A stretch of DNA of 64,000 nucleotides from positions 107,711,054-107,775,053 of the forward strand of contig OW121846.1 of assembly GCA_933228895.1 (NCBI GenBank), given 5' to 3'. The position numbers and the translations under genes are program-made. Below are positions 31,191 to 42,696 of the stretch, in pieces; within the stretch, counting starts at the first letter, position 1, and every line of letters begins with the position of its first letter. The DNA is from Platycnemis pennipes. Taxonomy: Eukaryota; Arthropoda; Insecta; Odonata; Platycnemididae. Under the pieces are notes generated by a model. It had not been told where the DNA came from. It did not search any database and saw only the letters and a program-made list of their open reading frames with translations.

Positions 31191-33640
31191 TTTGTAGTTA
31201 TTATTCATAAGCCTTGGTCTTTTTCATGAATAGAGCACACCTAATCGTCTAGAGCGTGATGGCGTATAAATATGGCTGAAAACGTATATAACTAACGAAT
31301 ATATGATTCAGAATGCTTTGAAATACTCAATTGATCCCAAGGTACAACTTTGGAGAACGAATCAATTGCAGTTCGTTTATTTGCTGGAGCGTACCCGTCA
31401 CAAAATATGTTGCCATCAATTTATTGCGTAGTTCGGTAAAGAGACTGTGGTATCCCTATACGAAGGTTTTATTAACTGTGCAGTATTGTTTATCTTCATG
31501 GTGCTCTGTTACTCACAGTCGTGCAAGGTATTTATTTTCATTTAGTAGTAATTTAAAAACTTTGTGTAGGTTAATAGTTCAGTAGAATGACTTGCAAGAT
31601 AGATTCTTATCAATTTTTTTCCAGTCAGATTAGGATGAATCATGTTATTTATCAATTAGTAATGTTTTTATTATATCTTCATTTACATTTACTGGTGAAG
31701 TTTCCTGTTTTCCTAGTGTGCCTCTGTATAGAATTTCCAGCACTACGCGTTTGTTTGGTCAGGAATGACCACGATTTTGATTGGGATGGCGAGAATTGCC
31801 TCGTAAAATAACTTTCAGGTATGCTGACAGCAGTAAGGAGTGGTAAAATTAGTCATCAGTTTAAATCGTAAAATCCTTGGTGTCTTGACGTAGTAATTGT
31901 TCGATGAATAATGTGAACATTATATTAGTATGTGATCCTTAAAGTCTTATTTTTGCGTGTGTTTCTTGTACCAGTAGCTACATTTCACTCTGCAAAAGCA
32001 TTATAAAAATTGTATTTTGACAATCAAAGTTATATTTGCACGAGGATGTGTACCTTTTTGACTTTATCAGGTGAAATTTTAATTAACCTGATGAAATGGC
32101 ATAAATTTCACACCCTTATTGTAGAAACGTATTGTTATTTTCTCCTTGAAGTTCATGTAGTTGATTGTTAGTGTAGCCACGGAGATTCATATTGGAGCTG
32201 ATTGCGAAATACTGCTATGTAATTCTCGTAGATTCACGTAAGATAAATGAAGCATGGTGTTCCATTGGTGCCAAGCAAGTCATGTCCTGGCTGAACAGTC
32301 TTTGCGTCACGTCTCATGGGTTGGTTATAAGCGACGACAAAGACCATGTGCTATGAGTGCGATACGGGGCGAATTTGTTAGCTATATTGTTCAGCCTTTG
32401 TGTTTCTGGAAAAATAGGCGCCAAGACGGTAATGGTGGCAGTCTCTCTCTTTGGTTTCCTGTCGTGATTCATGGCGACTCACCTTGGGACTATGATGGCT
32501 GTTCAAACCAATAATTATGACAATATTTTTATTCATCATTTTAGAAACGGTGTGAGAGTCACTGAGCGTTATAGAACACATCAGTCTAATACTTCTAGAT
32601 TCGCGTTTGTTGGCTACTTTGCTATTCGCCATTCGCCTCCGTAACTTTTCTTGTTCATTTTTGGCAGTTCCAGAAAATGTCGATTACCATATGTATTAAT
32701 GGCTAACGAGGTCGTGTCCAAGACCAAATGTAAAACTATCCAAACATGGAAAATTTAGCATTTTATTCTCGTTGCCGGTTTGGTTGCAAATGCTTTAAAA
32801 CAGGTTTTTCCCAGTACTTATGCATTGGAATGCGCGATTTTCCATGTCTTCTGTCATCGGTATCATGCCACAAAAATAAATTTAAATTTAATTTGAGTTA
32901 TTTCTTAATGCGATTCAACTTGCCAGCTTTCATCAACATTCAATAAATGTTCGAACGTCCGCCCTGCGATGAATTTTTATGGGAGTCTCAACTCGTTGGT
33001 AAGGTAGATACGGCGCTGTACGGCTGCGCGAGAACAAACGTACAGAATTGATTAGGCGTTGTTTGTCCTAATTGTCGAATGTGATGGACGTATGAGGGTA
33101 TCTCGTCGAAGTGTTCCCAGTGATGCTTTTTATGGCTGTCTACTGGAAGAAGGAGACACTCCTTGTGCTACCACGTCCCGCTCGGGGCCACTTATTTCAT
33201 TGCAGACACGGACAGTTGGTCGTGTGGGTCAGTGGTCAGATTTCGGGTCGTACTTGTCTCCTGTCGGCTGTATAACAGTTTTGTTTCCCCGTTTCATCTC
33301 CGAGGGCGGAAGGATTGTAGCGTCGCGGTCGTTCCGAGTCGCTCAGGTAACCTGAGAAGTCACTAAAGGCGGAGCCGTCCGGTTGAACATTGACAGTGCG
33401 TGGCTCCACGATCCTCTTAATGGCCCATTTAAAACGAATCCTGCCCGTGATGCTCCTTTCGGCTGCACGGGGTCCATGTTAAAGGGAGCCTCTCCATTCA
33501 TGATTATCCCCGAATTATGTAAAACTCGTCCCTCGTTAGAAGTCATAGGGCTGCCGCGCAAGGAGTCTTCGAGGTGTGAGTTGGGAGGGGAGGACGCAGC
33601 GAAGGTGAGGATCGTAGATCGGTGGGATTTGGCGTGATTA
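31191..33640. other. Intron; no supported feature
   Basis: AT-rich to about 33000, then increasingly GC-rich. Short open frames only, and no recognisable motif. Confidence 0.45.
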
Positions 33641-34690
33641 TGGAGTGAGGGACCAGCATCCTTTCATCCTTTGGGATCGAACCCCGCGGGCCTCCAACAC
33701 CCGCCAGGTCCGTCCTGCTCATATCATTAGGGGCAGTTTTCCATGATGGCGGCTGCGGCCTCCGGGGGCCGTTGGAGGATGAAATGCCTGCCCGGAACGC
33801 CCTCCCGCCCTAGTCCAGTGCAGTGCGGCGACATCGAGGAGGATATCACGAGCCTCTTTTTCTTGCTGCCCTCCTCGTCGCTGTTGCCGAGGACTGTGAG
33901 CTCGTGCATGTGTGTGTGTGGAGTAGGCGGGAAGGGGAGGCCGAGAAAGAGCGAGAGATTCGTGGCCTGGACAAAGCCGGGCCGTTGAGTTGCCGTCAGC
34001 GCCGGGCCAGCGACCTCCGCCCGGTTGGCAGGCAAGTCGGCTGGCGATGGTTGAAGCAGCCGAGTGGGCGGAATAGGAGTGACTCTTCGGAGGAGGAATG
34101 CGAGAGGTGAGCCGGAAGGCTGGCGAGGGGGAGGCATGTCGGGAAGGGGGCTGGAGGGGAGGCGGAGAGGTAGTCGGACCCGAGCCGCCTTCCCAATATT
34201 TCCCTTTTTTTCCTCTCATCTTTTATGGTCGGTCTCTCGGCATTGACGCGGTGGCCGCGGAGTTTCTATCGAAACGATGAATAGGAGATTACGAGCGATG
34301 ATAGATGAGGGGGAGGGAGCGTGGTGGGGAGGGGAGGGAGGGGGAGCCCGAGTGGTGCCCAGAGCAAGGTTCGAACCATCTCCGTGACGACGGTGCCGCC
34401 GCGCTTGGCCAGCGTTGCCACGATCTTGCATCCGAGGGAAAATTGAACTATTATAATGGTGCGATGGGGCGGGGAAATGCGCTCGTTCTTGGGCGGTGCT
34501 TTGGTCGTGCCGTTGCAGCGCCCTGGCGCGGCAGTGATATCTGCATTTGAGTCCGGGCAAGGTGTCTGCCAAGGGTTGTGAAGGCGCCGCAGATTGGAGG
34601 ACATGGTTTACGCTTCGGGTTGGAGAGAGGGTTGGCCGTTTCGCTTGGGTCTGACGGAATAGTCGAGCTGCCGATGTCTTGCCCCACACA
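33641..34690. promoter_or_regulatory. CpG-rich island with YY1/Pho-like ATGGCGGC motif
   Basis: About 1 kb of GC-rich DNA with many CpG. A CATGATGGCGGCTGC motif (about 33742-33756) resembles the YY1/Pleiohomeotic site often found near transcription starts. Overlapping frames of up to 166 codons on both strands are low-complexity Ser/Pro/Arg and show no domain. It may be an alternative promoter, enhancer, or first exon of an unrecognised transcript; composition is the only evidence. Confidence 0.35.
34355..34430 (-). repeat. Possible tRNA-like remnant
   Basis: On the minus strand a good box A (TGGCCAAGCGCGG) and a good box B (TGGTTCGAACC) occur in order, but only about 20 bases apart instead of the usual 30 or more, and there are no closed stems. 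It may be a decayed tRNA-derived SINE head or coincidence in GC-rich DNA. Confidence 0.35.
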
Positions 34691-37600
34691 TTAATTTGAG
34701 CCCACCTATTTGAATGCTACCATTACGAAAGTTCCGCACTAATACCTATTTCGGTCCACGTTTTGTTCCTTGGGTGAACGGCCTCTCGCCATCTGATGAT
34801 GTGGATGCATAATCCCTGTTCCCTTTCGCAATACCGGTTTACCGTGCATGACTCGAGTGTAATTTGATAAAGAGTTTATACGCCTGTCTTTTATGAGTTG
34901 TTGCAATGTCAATATGTCTCCCCGCAGTATTATTGCAATTCTTTAGCTATCTTGAAAGCATTTTTGTTGTAGTAATTTGTCCTTTGCTCTGCTGTCATAC
35001 TTGCATTCGTGTTTTTCGTCCTTTCCTAGGCTTTTTCGAAACTCAGGTGAGAATCATTTGTTCCCTGTCGATGTACAAGTTGGCCTTTTACGGATGGGTG
35101 CCAAATACTTGATGTGCATCCGACAAATACACGTGTGGCGAGGGTGTACTTTGTTAGCTGTAATAAAGAGGAGACTCGATGACCCCCCTCCCCCTCTCGC
35201 CCCGCTCCATTAAAGGCAGAAATCCATCAATCAGTCAGCCAATCAAAGCGTCCGGCATGGCTAGAGGAGAGTTACATCTTTCCCATGCTTATTCATCACT
35301 TTTCCCCACTCTACCTTTCTCACAACTTATTTTCCGGACAGCGCCAGGGATTCTTACACATGTTCGCCCCAGGAAAGGATGTAATTCATTGTCACACCCG
35401 CGTATTTCACTGACCCCTCTACTTTTTGTAGCGCACCAGCTGATTTTGTCCCAGCCCCCTAATACAGTGGGGCAACCTCTATGAAAGCTCTGAGCTTGCT
35501 CGGTGTGGATTTAGCATTTTCGTCTGCCCTCTTCGGTTTTGAAACCGAAAAACACTATTCTAAAGTTGCTGTGTTCGTCATTGAAAACAAGTATATTCAC
35601 TATTTGTTGAAATACATTTCCATTTCTATTTTTTGTGAATCTTAGTCCAGGTTATAGTGAATCAAAGACTAATGTCAAAAAAATCATTGATGGTATTTTC
35701 CTTCGATATTTTATGTTACACTTGACAAATAATTTAGTTTTAAAGTTATATTAAACGTTGGGGCTAAAAATCCTAGAGAATTTCCCTTATGGGGCCGTTA
35801 TTGTTCATGAATAATTCACCTCCCTATCAATACATCTGTTTTCTCACGAGTCTGCTAAAAGGACTTTGATCCATTTCCTCACTTTAGTGGTGACGTTAGT
35901 AGTTTTTTTTCTCACGTGATAGACCTTGGAGCTATCGTATTAAATGACTGTTTTAAGTGCCGGAAAGTGATATAAAACCATATATATTTGCTGGCTGAGA
36001 AATATACTTGGTTCCTGCCTCCCAGTGAGCCCAGACCTCGTGGCTTGGTGTCACGTTCCTGGCATAGTGTGTTATTTTCATGAAGCATTTCGTGATGATG
36101 TTGCCCGTTGACTTCTGAGTGGAGCAGGAAAAGTAATTTTCCTGAAACTTTCTTTTTGCATTCCTTAAGTGCATTTAGGCCGTGGAAAGTAAAGTTATTA
36201 GCAGTTAGTCATCATAATGCACTCCGTCAGCGTGAATACCAACTTTGGGATAGCGTATTGTGGAGGAGTGAATGTGTCAAATGTAGAAATACGCCGCAAA
36301 GTATTGAGTGCGGAGTGAATGTGTCTGTGAAGCAGTTAACATTGTTGAAGATAATGTAAGATTGTTCTGATCCTTGTGTTCCCTTGATTCCAACTTTACG
36401 GTTACGGGTGATGCGAGGTATGTCTCAACAACTGGCCGACTCTCTTTCTGGGTTTGATTAAAGGTTTATTATTTCTTCAAGTAGTCATCTTATTCCCTCT
36501 ATGGGCATAGCTGTTCTCTCCATTAAAAGTGGTTACTTGTTTCGATGTGGAATTTTTGAGCCTTCTATTCCTTTGTAAAAGCTTTTTGAAGAATGACAGT
36601 TTAAACGAATAGTATCATTGTTTCCCGTAAACTTCATGTACTCGGCAATTCAATGGACCCATTCTCCCATGTTGTCATTAGTGGAGAGTAAATTAACCGA
36701 CTACATATTAAGAGAAGGAGGTCTATTTGAGCTACAAGCATTCAATTTTTTCATGTTGGCTCGGTTTCATTCGCGTTGGGAAAGTGAATAATTGTGTGAG
36801 GGTAGATTTTCTTTTGGAAACTACATAGTTGTCAAGTTTTTGTTTCAAACTTTTCTTTCGCGAATCAGCTCCCTCATCCATTCACGCTTACTGTTGGGCC
36901 TTATTCTCGAATATTGGATGTCGCATGGTCAAGGCTTATGCTCTTTATATCAGAAGTAGTTTAATTATCCAATCAGTGTTCCACTTTCGCGCCATTCTTC
37001 CCGTCGAAGTGTTTTTTAATCCGAGAACGACACCTTCGCATCGTTTTGTGTTGGGTCGATTCTCCTCGGCATTCACTTTACCGCGTTGTTTGCGTGCTAT
37101 ATTCACAGTAATTCCTCATGCTTCATGGATGCCAAAAGTATTTGCATGCCTCTTTTCGAGCCAATATTCATGCTTTACTTATTTGAGGATACTTGGAGCT
37201 ATCAAAATTGGCTCCGTTGAACAGATAAACCTTCCGTCTTCACTCCTGGTTTTTCTCCTCCCTTGTTGCCATCCCTGCGTAAACAACCTTCCTCGACTTA
37301 CCCCTAGGGTATTAACCGCCGAGGATCACCGTTTACTCATGGCCCTCGCCCGGGAGTTTAACTTCTCGAGGCAGGAAATTCGTGGCTAAGGGGTTGAGGG
37401 TGGTCTCTTTCTCTTCTTTCACCTCCTTTCACCCATTCACATGGGTATACGAAGGAACCTTTTGTTACGCATAGAATCAGGCGCTATTTGTCTATCGAGG
37501 CGGTGGATCACTTGGGCACGCCAGCGGTTCGAGCCTTACATCATGAATACTTCTGGCAAGATTTCTTTTATTCCCTCCCTCGCGTTCTACGCCTAGAGCT

Positions 37601-38250
37601 TTCAATGTCATTATCCTCATGTGTTCGTGTGTGTGCGTGCACGCATGTGTGGAGAAGACCGTTATGAAAGTGACAGGCGTGAATGGGATGGTGAGTGTCG
37701 CTCGAAAACGGTCGCCTTCATTGCTTAGTCCGTTTCCTCTATATATTTCGTGTCCGACGTTAATTGTGCGCTAAGTTTTCGCGCGAGATCTCTTTTGCGC
37801 TGTCGCTCCATATTTAAAATCCCCTTCATGGTGTGATCTGGAACCTTAGTCGTCTGGAAAGGTCAACAGTCGCATCTATGCGGTTGAGGTAAAACGAGTT
37901 CTCGAGATGTTGTGGGAGTAGTCGGGATGGCATCTCCTTCGCTATTTCCCTGAAGGTTCAAAAGTTTCCGCTCGAAAGGCCATCGGTGTCCGGGAGTAAG
38001 ACTTTCTGCCAAGTTTTTGAGGTGAATTTCTCTTGTAACTTGTGTAATGTAATCTGTTATGGGAAATGAACTGGGCGTTTGAGTTCCCGCAGACACATGT
38101 TGGATTCCCGCAAGGAACTGGAGTCGCGCGAACGCATTGGGCTCGCAAAGTTGTCGGAGGCGATTGTTGTTGGCGCACTTCCTTATATCATTTGCCGTTT
38201 TGGTCTTCAGTAATGTCTGTAATGCTGGCGTCCCACAACAGCATTCGGTC
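34691..38250. other. Intron; no supported gene
   Basis: Mixed composition. The longest open frame in this part, 186 codons at 36829-37389 on the + strand, is rich in Phe, Ser, Leu and Cys and carries no recognised motif. A GT/GC-repeat-like patch lies at 37627-37653. Confidence 0.45.
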
Positions 38251-39820
38251 TCATTGAAATGACGAGCATGAAGCAAACGGACGGTCTTTCTCAGGGTTGC
38301 AACTCCTGTGCGCCTATGGCGTATCCTCCTCCTGGGCATCTCTTAAGATGTGTGTTGTGGATTGCTCTGGTTGCGGCAGCGTCTTTACGTGGTGGCGTCT
38401 TTCGCTGTCCGCGATTGAATGTGGCCTGGGCCCATCCCCGTCGTTTTCGTGCACGCCGGTTGTAGTGCTACTAATAGATGGCGCTTTCGTTGGCAGCGAT
38501 TCTCTTTTTTCTTCTCTTCTGAGTTAAGAGTGCCCCTCACACGGAGATATTATCACTCTACTTTTTGTGCTGTTGATTGTGAAACAATTTTCTCTTTTAT
38601 TCCTCCGGGCGAGAACCCCATGCAAGGGTCCCCTGGAATGCAATCCAAGCATCTGAGAATGTATTGACACATATGCAGTCACTATCATTTGCTAAGTAGT
38701 AAATTGAATTGTCTATTGTAAATGTGCTCCGGGACTAACCGTGATAAACATAGCATTTTCCACGATGTGCCCCTCTCTCCTGGCATTAGCCTGCCCTTGT
38801 GTTAACCGAAAGTTCTTCTATCGTTCTGTCACATGGAAGGGGGTGAAAGAAACAGTTCTTCTCCAGCCTCTGTGATGCACGGCGAAATTTCCCGCATACC
38901 ATAATCCGTTCGTGGAATAAATGTCTTTTTCCGAATAAATAATACAAGTGGTGGTTGTGTGTCTGGCTCCAACTTATTTTCCAATGTCGTAAAGCGACGA
39001 AAGGATGGCAACGGCGGCGGCTGGAATCGTAAGGGCCATAATTTACACAAGTCGTAAATAATTTAGTGTTGGAGCGGTGTTGGTGCTTGGTGGTGGTGGG
39101 GATATTTCATACAGTCTTGGATATTAACACTTCGGGCCACTTCTCCCGGTCTGCCCCCTCCGTCCGACATTACACCATGGATCATTTCCTTAACAAAAAG
39201 CTGCAAGTCTGCCGGCCGGTGGAGAAGGGGTGTTTATCCATAGAGACGTCCTCTTGCCCTCTTAGGGATTTGTCCACTACCCCCCCCCCCCTGCAAAAGA
39301 CATCCAAATTTATGTCGCTCCGTTGTAGCTCGTGACAAGCCCTCGAAGTCGCTGTAGTTGCATGGCGAGCGATGAACGAAGTTGGGCGGCAGATTCATTA
39401 TACGTCCGTTGCTGCGGATTTATGCCGCCTTGATTAGCCTATCTGGAATCTCCCCCCCTCCCTCCCGCGCCTCCCCTCACCACACAGTCTTCGTCTCTTA
39501 TCTCCCCGGAGGAACGGGAGGGTGAAGTCCTTTGGCCGCGCATTACAGCTGCCGATCGGCTCCCTGATCCGTCCTCGCCATTGGTTTGAAGAGGCCGCCC
39601 CCGGGGAAAGAATTCCCGGGGGACGAGCAGACATGCTAAATATGCGGCGAATTAAGTGGCGGTTATTGGGAAGGGAGCCGAGCGGGTCATTTGCACCCCG
39701 GCAGTTGGGTGGGCAGTAATTAGGGCGCGAAGGGGATTTGGGTGCGTTGGGCAGGGAAACCCGGCGTCGGCATGGATCTGCTCCCGCCGGGAGATGCCGA
39801 GGGAGAAGAAAAGTACCCGA
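38251..39820. other. GC-rich intronic stretch, no supported gene
   Basis: GC-rich patches around 38390-38460 and 39410-39800, with C-runs at 39280-39291. Open frames are short and show no domain. Possible regulatory DNA, by composition only. Confidence 0.35.
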
Positions 39821-40346
39821 TGTTGATGTGCTGTGCGGTCATTTGTCACGCTCATGTGCCGCTTGGCTGTAATTGCAATTCAGGACTCTGGGATGGAAGT
39901 GATTTTGATGACGTGGAAGCATATTCGCTTTCGGAGAGATCTTTCACGACATCGATATAGTTTTGGGTCCCCTCTTCATCCAAAACGGTTTCACCGTTAA
40001 TTTACGAATGTGTTTACGAGTAAAATGGAACGAAATATGAATGTGGAGAAGCTTCAATAGGAATGCGGAGCTGCAAGTGTCGAAGTGACTTACTCCTTTC
40101 CCGTCGTGGCTGTAGGCCGTTGTAACAATGGACGTTGCCTGGTGTGTGTGGCTCCCTCGATGCTCTTCGTAGTTTCTGCTACGTGGGTGTAGTAGCTTTG
40201 CCTGTAATACTTTTGCGTTGAATATGAGAAGGACATGCCTTTGTTCACTTGGGACTTAATGTGGGTCCTGGCCCCGGTACGACCTGCGGACGGTCACTCA
40301 AACCTTTTTGCGATTAACAGCTTCGTCTCTAAATCCTTGGTCAACG
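39821..40346. other. Intron; no supported feature
   Basis: Ordinary mixed sequence without recognisable signals. Confidence 0.4.
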
Positions 40347-40384
40347 TGAGAATTTCTTTGCGAGAATTTTTTTGCGAGAATTTC
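40347..40384. repeat. Short tandem repeat, about three units of TTTGCGAGAATTT
   Basis: GTGAGAATTTC, TTTGCGAGAATTTT and TTTGCGAGAATTTC follow each other directly. A small minisatellite-like expansion with no evident function. Confidence 0.8.
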
Positions 40385-41740
40385 TAGCCACGTAACTTGG
40401 TCATCACATTAAATGAAGAATATCGTAAGCCAGGGCTTACTGTTTTTCGATAGATATATGAACCAAGAAGGAACGATCGTAGCCACTGTTCATGCTGATA
40501 AGTTTTCAAGTAAGGCACAGGAAGTGGAGGTGTTACATAGAAGGAAGAAAAACTTCCCTTTGGAATACATTTTTCATTCATTTATTCACTGCATTTAATT
40601 TATTTCAATATTAATATGTTTTTGATGTTAAACTAAGTTTTCCTTTGAATCCATATTTGAGTAATTTTGTATGGTAGAAACATCTGACAATGTAAGTTAC
40701 GCAATTTGCAAAGAAAAATTTGTAGAAGAGATTCGAATTATCTGTTACTAATGTTCTAATTGTTACAGGATTTTTTAACATTATTATCGAATTTAGTAAT
40801 TTGCAATGTAGATGTTGTCAAGGAAGTCCTTAGGATATCCGCGCATTGTTCTACCATAGTCTATTATGGCGATAGTGCTACTTTTTCGGATTAGATGAGA
40901 ATGTACTAGCACACGTTGGTGGTTTTCTTAAACTCTGGAATAAGTTAAAAGAACTAAAAATTGCTCCCTAGTAACAACTAAATGACGTGTTAGTAGTTTT
41001 TACCCAGTGAAACTGTCAGTTACTCTTGTTCGAGCTACTAATTTTCCTCGTGAATTCAGCGTTTACATTAATTGAGCTTCCAAACTTTTAAATGAAATTA
41101 CAGAAGCAAGAAAATTCTGGGTTACATTGCCGTGTATTCGAGTATAAAAACCTTATGATTCCGTGGTCGTGGAAGTAGAGTTACAATATTCCTACCATAT
41201 TCAGAATTTTATTTCATTGCGTGCCTTCCTCATAGTCTACTGTTTCCAAGTGAAAAAGTTTTCTTTCCCTTAAAAATCACACATAGGCTGCCGATCCCTC
41301 CCGACAGAATGAAGAAATGGGTTTTTAAACATTTTTACGCAGAATATCTGAAACATGCTTCATATTGTCTGACTCCTGTTGGTGTTCAGAAAAAATTAAA
41401 CTGTATCATGAGGTACTCATCAAAAAACCTAAATGGTCGGCATCAATCTCGGAGCGTATGCCCCGGAAAAAAAAACGCTGTTGAAACTTGTTTCTCCCCG
41501 ACCGAAGCTGAGTTGCAGCCTCACGGTTTCCCACGAAAGTTTTTTCCTCCACTTTTATAGACCGGCATCGTCGCCTGCCTTGAAGGCTCTATCTCATTAT
41601 GCTGCAGATGGTCGTGTTCCAATTTATTTCTCTAGTACCGTCAATTTAATCTCCTGCGGACAGTGGCCGTTCTTCCAATTTGTTTTGGCGTGGATTTTCG
41701 CCTCTGTCACGGTCACTTTGAGCCCGTTGTGAAAAAAAAG
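40385..41740. other. Intron; no supported feature
   Basis: AT-rich sequence. Small open frames (for example 41309-41560 and 41433-41732) show nothing recognisable. Confidence 0.45.
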
Positions 41741-42230
41741 GCGAGCCGTGGTCTCGGGTAATTCTTCGGAGAGTGATGCCGGAGTGGAAGGGAGGGAGGG
41801 AGGACGTCAGGAGACTCGCGGGGCGGAACTCCCACTGTCCCAGCCCGTCTGCACTTTTGTGGCAGGAAACCGTTTCGATTGCCAAGGAGGGAGAGGTGGC
41901 GAGTGTCCTACCCCTGCCCAAGGGTACATTTGACCACGGGTTGCCTTCAATGGCGGCCAGTCGGGCCGGGGATGGCGGAGCCGGGATGCGCCGGCAGACG
42001 GCTGCGACGTTGTCGGCCGTCGGAGTCTGGATACAGCGTGCGTGTGGCCGCCGTCGGCCGGTCTATCCCGCTCATTGATCGCCAGGCCGAGGAGTCGGTG
42101 GCCGGGATCTCCGGAGGGCACGCTCCAATCAGTGCCTGGCACCGAGACGAGCCCCCGGGTCTCTTGGGACACACAGGGCACCGCTAAGTAGCCTTTGCCC
42201 CCGCTTAGGGTCAGCTCTGGCGAAGCAGCT
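41741..42230. promoter_or_regulatory. CpG-rich island inside the inferred intron
   Basis: About 490 bp of very GC- and CpG-rich DNA with ATGGCGG words at 41950 and 41972. Open frames run through on both strands (up to 153 codons, minus, 41807-42268) with no domain. It ends about 120 bp before a MITE. Regulatory role is inferred from composition only. Confidence 0.35.
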
Positions 42231-42350
42231 AGCATTTTGACTCCACATCCTTCGCTCGTTGTTGTCATTTGCCATGGAAATGATTGCTATAATTTTTTGG
42301 GCCGATTCTTGCTCGAGGTACAGTCAATACGGGCGCCGGAAGAATGATGG

Positions 42351-42696
42351 GTAAAGCTACGTTTTCATGTGGCCGTTTTTGCGTTGACGCACACTGTGCC
42401 ACCAATCAGAAGCGAGCACGGCAACTCAGCCTGCGTTGCCGTCGGAGTTGGTCAACTTTCATCTTTCTGCGTTGACGCAGCTGAGTCAGAGCGAGGAACA
42501 ACGCATTCTACCTTTCATTTGTTCGTCACGTGATTCTTTCGCTACGGATTATCAATTCTAAACAAGGTTTACCACCGTCATATATTTTGGTGCGTTGCTG
42601 CTGGCGCTGCCGGTGACATGAAAACAGGGCATTCTCCTGACGCACAACGCAGCGTCAACGCAACGCAAAAATGGCCACATGAAAACTTAGCTTTAC
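42351..42696. mobile_element. MITE with about 34-bp terminal inverted repeats
   Basis: The left end GTAAAGCTACGTTTTCATGT and the right end read in reverse, GTAAAGCTAAGTTTTCATGT, continue as GGCC(G/A)TTTTTGCGTTG, with about two differences in the first 34 bases. Inside each end and once more near 42467 lies GCGTTGACGC, a palindromic subterminal word that could be a transposase-binding site. At 346 bp it cannot encode a transposase. A clean target-site duplication was not found, so the superfamily is open. It directly follows a CpG-rich island. Confidence 0.85.

Noticed and set aside
33655..33720. Box B-like GGTTCGATCCC on the minus strand
   Set aside because: Box A candidate is too close and no arm pairs; in GC-rich DNA this is probably chance.
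33719..34219. 166-codon minus-strand frame rich in Pro, Ser and Arg
   Set aside because: Lies in a CpG island with competing frames on both strands; no motif.
36829..37389. 186-codon + strand open frame
   Set aside because: Composition (Phe, Ser, Leu, Cys) reflects T-rich DNA; no domain, no convincing splice sites, and no similarity I recognise.
37510..37550. GGTTCGAGCC resembling a pol III box B
   Set aside because: No box A at normal spacing and no T-arm stem.
41807..42268. 153-codon minus-strand frame
   Set aside because: Same reasoning: GC-rich island, several overlapping frames, no domain.
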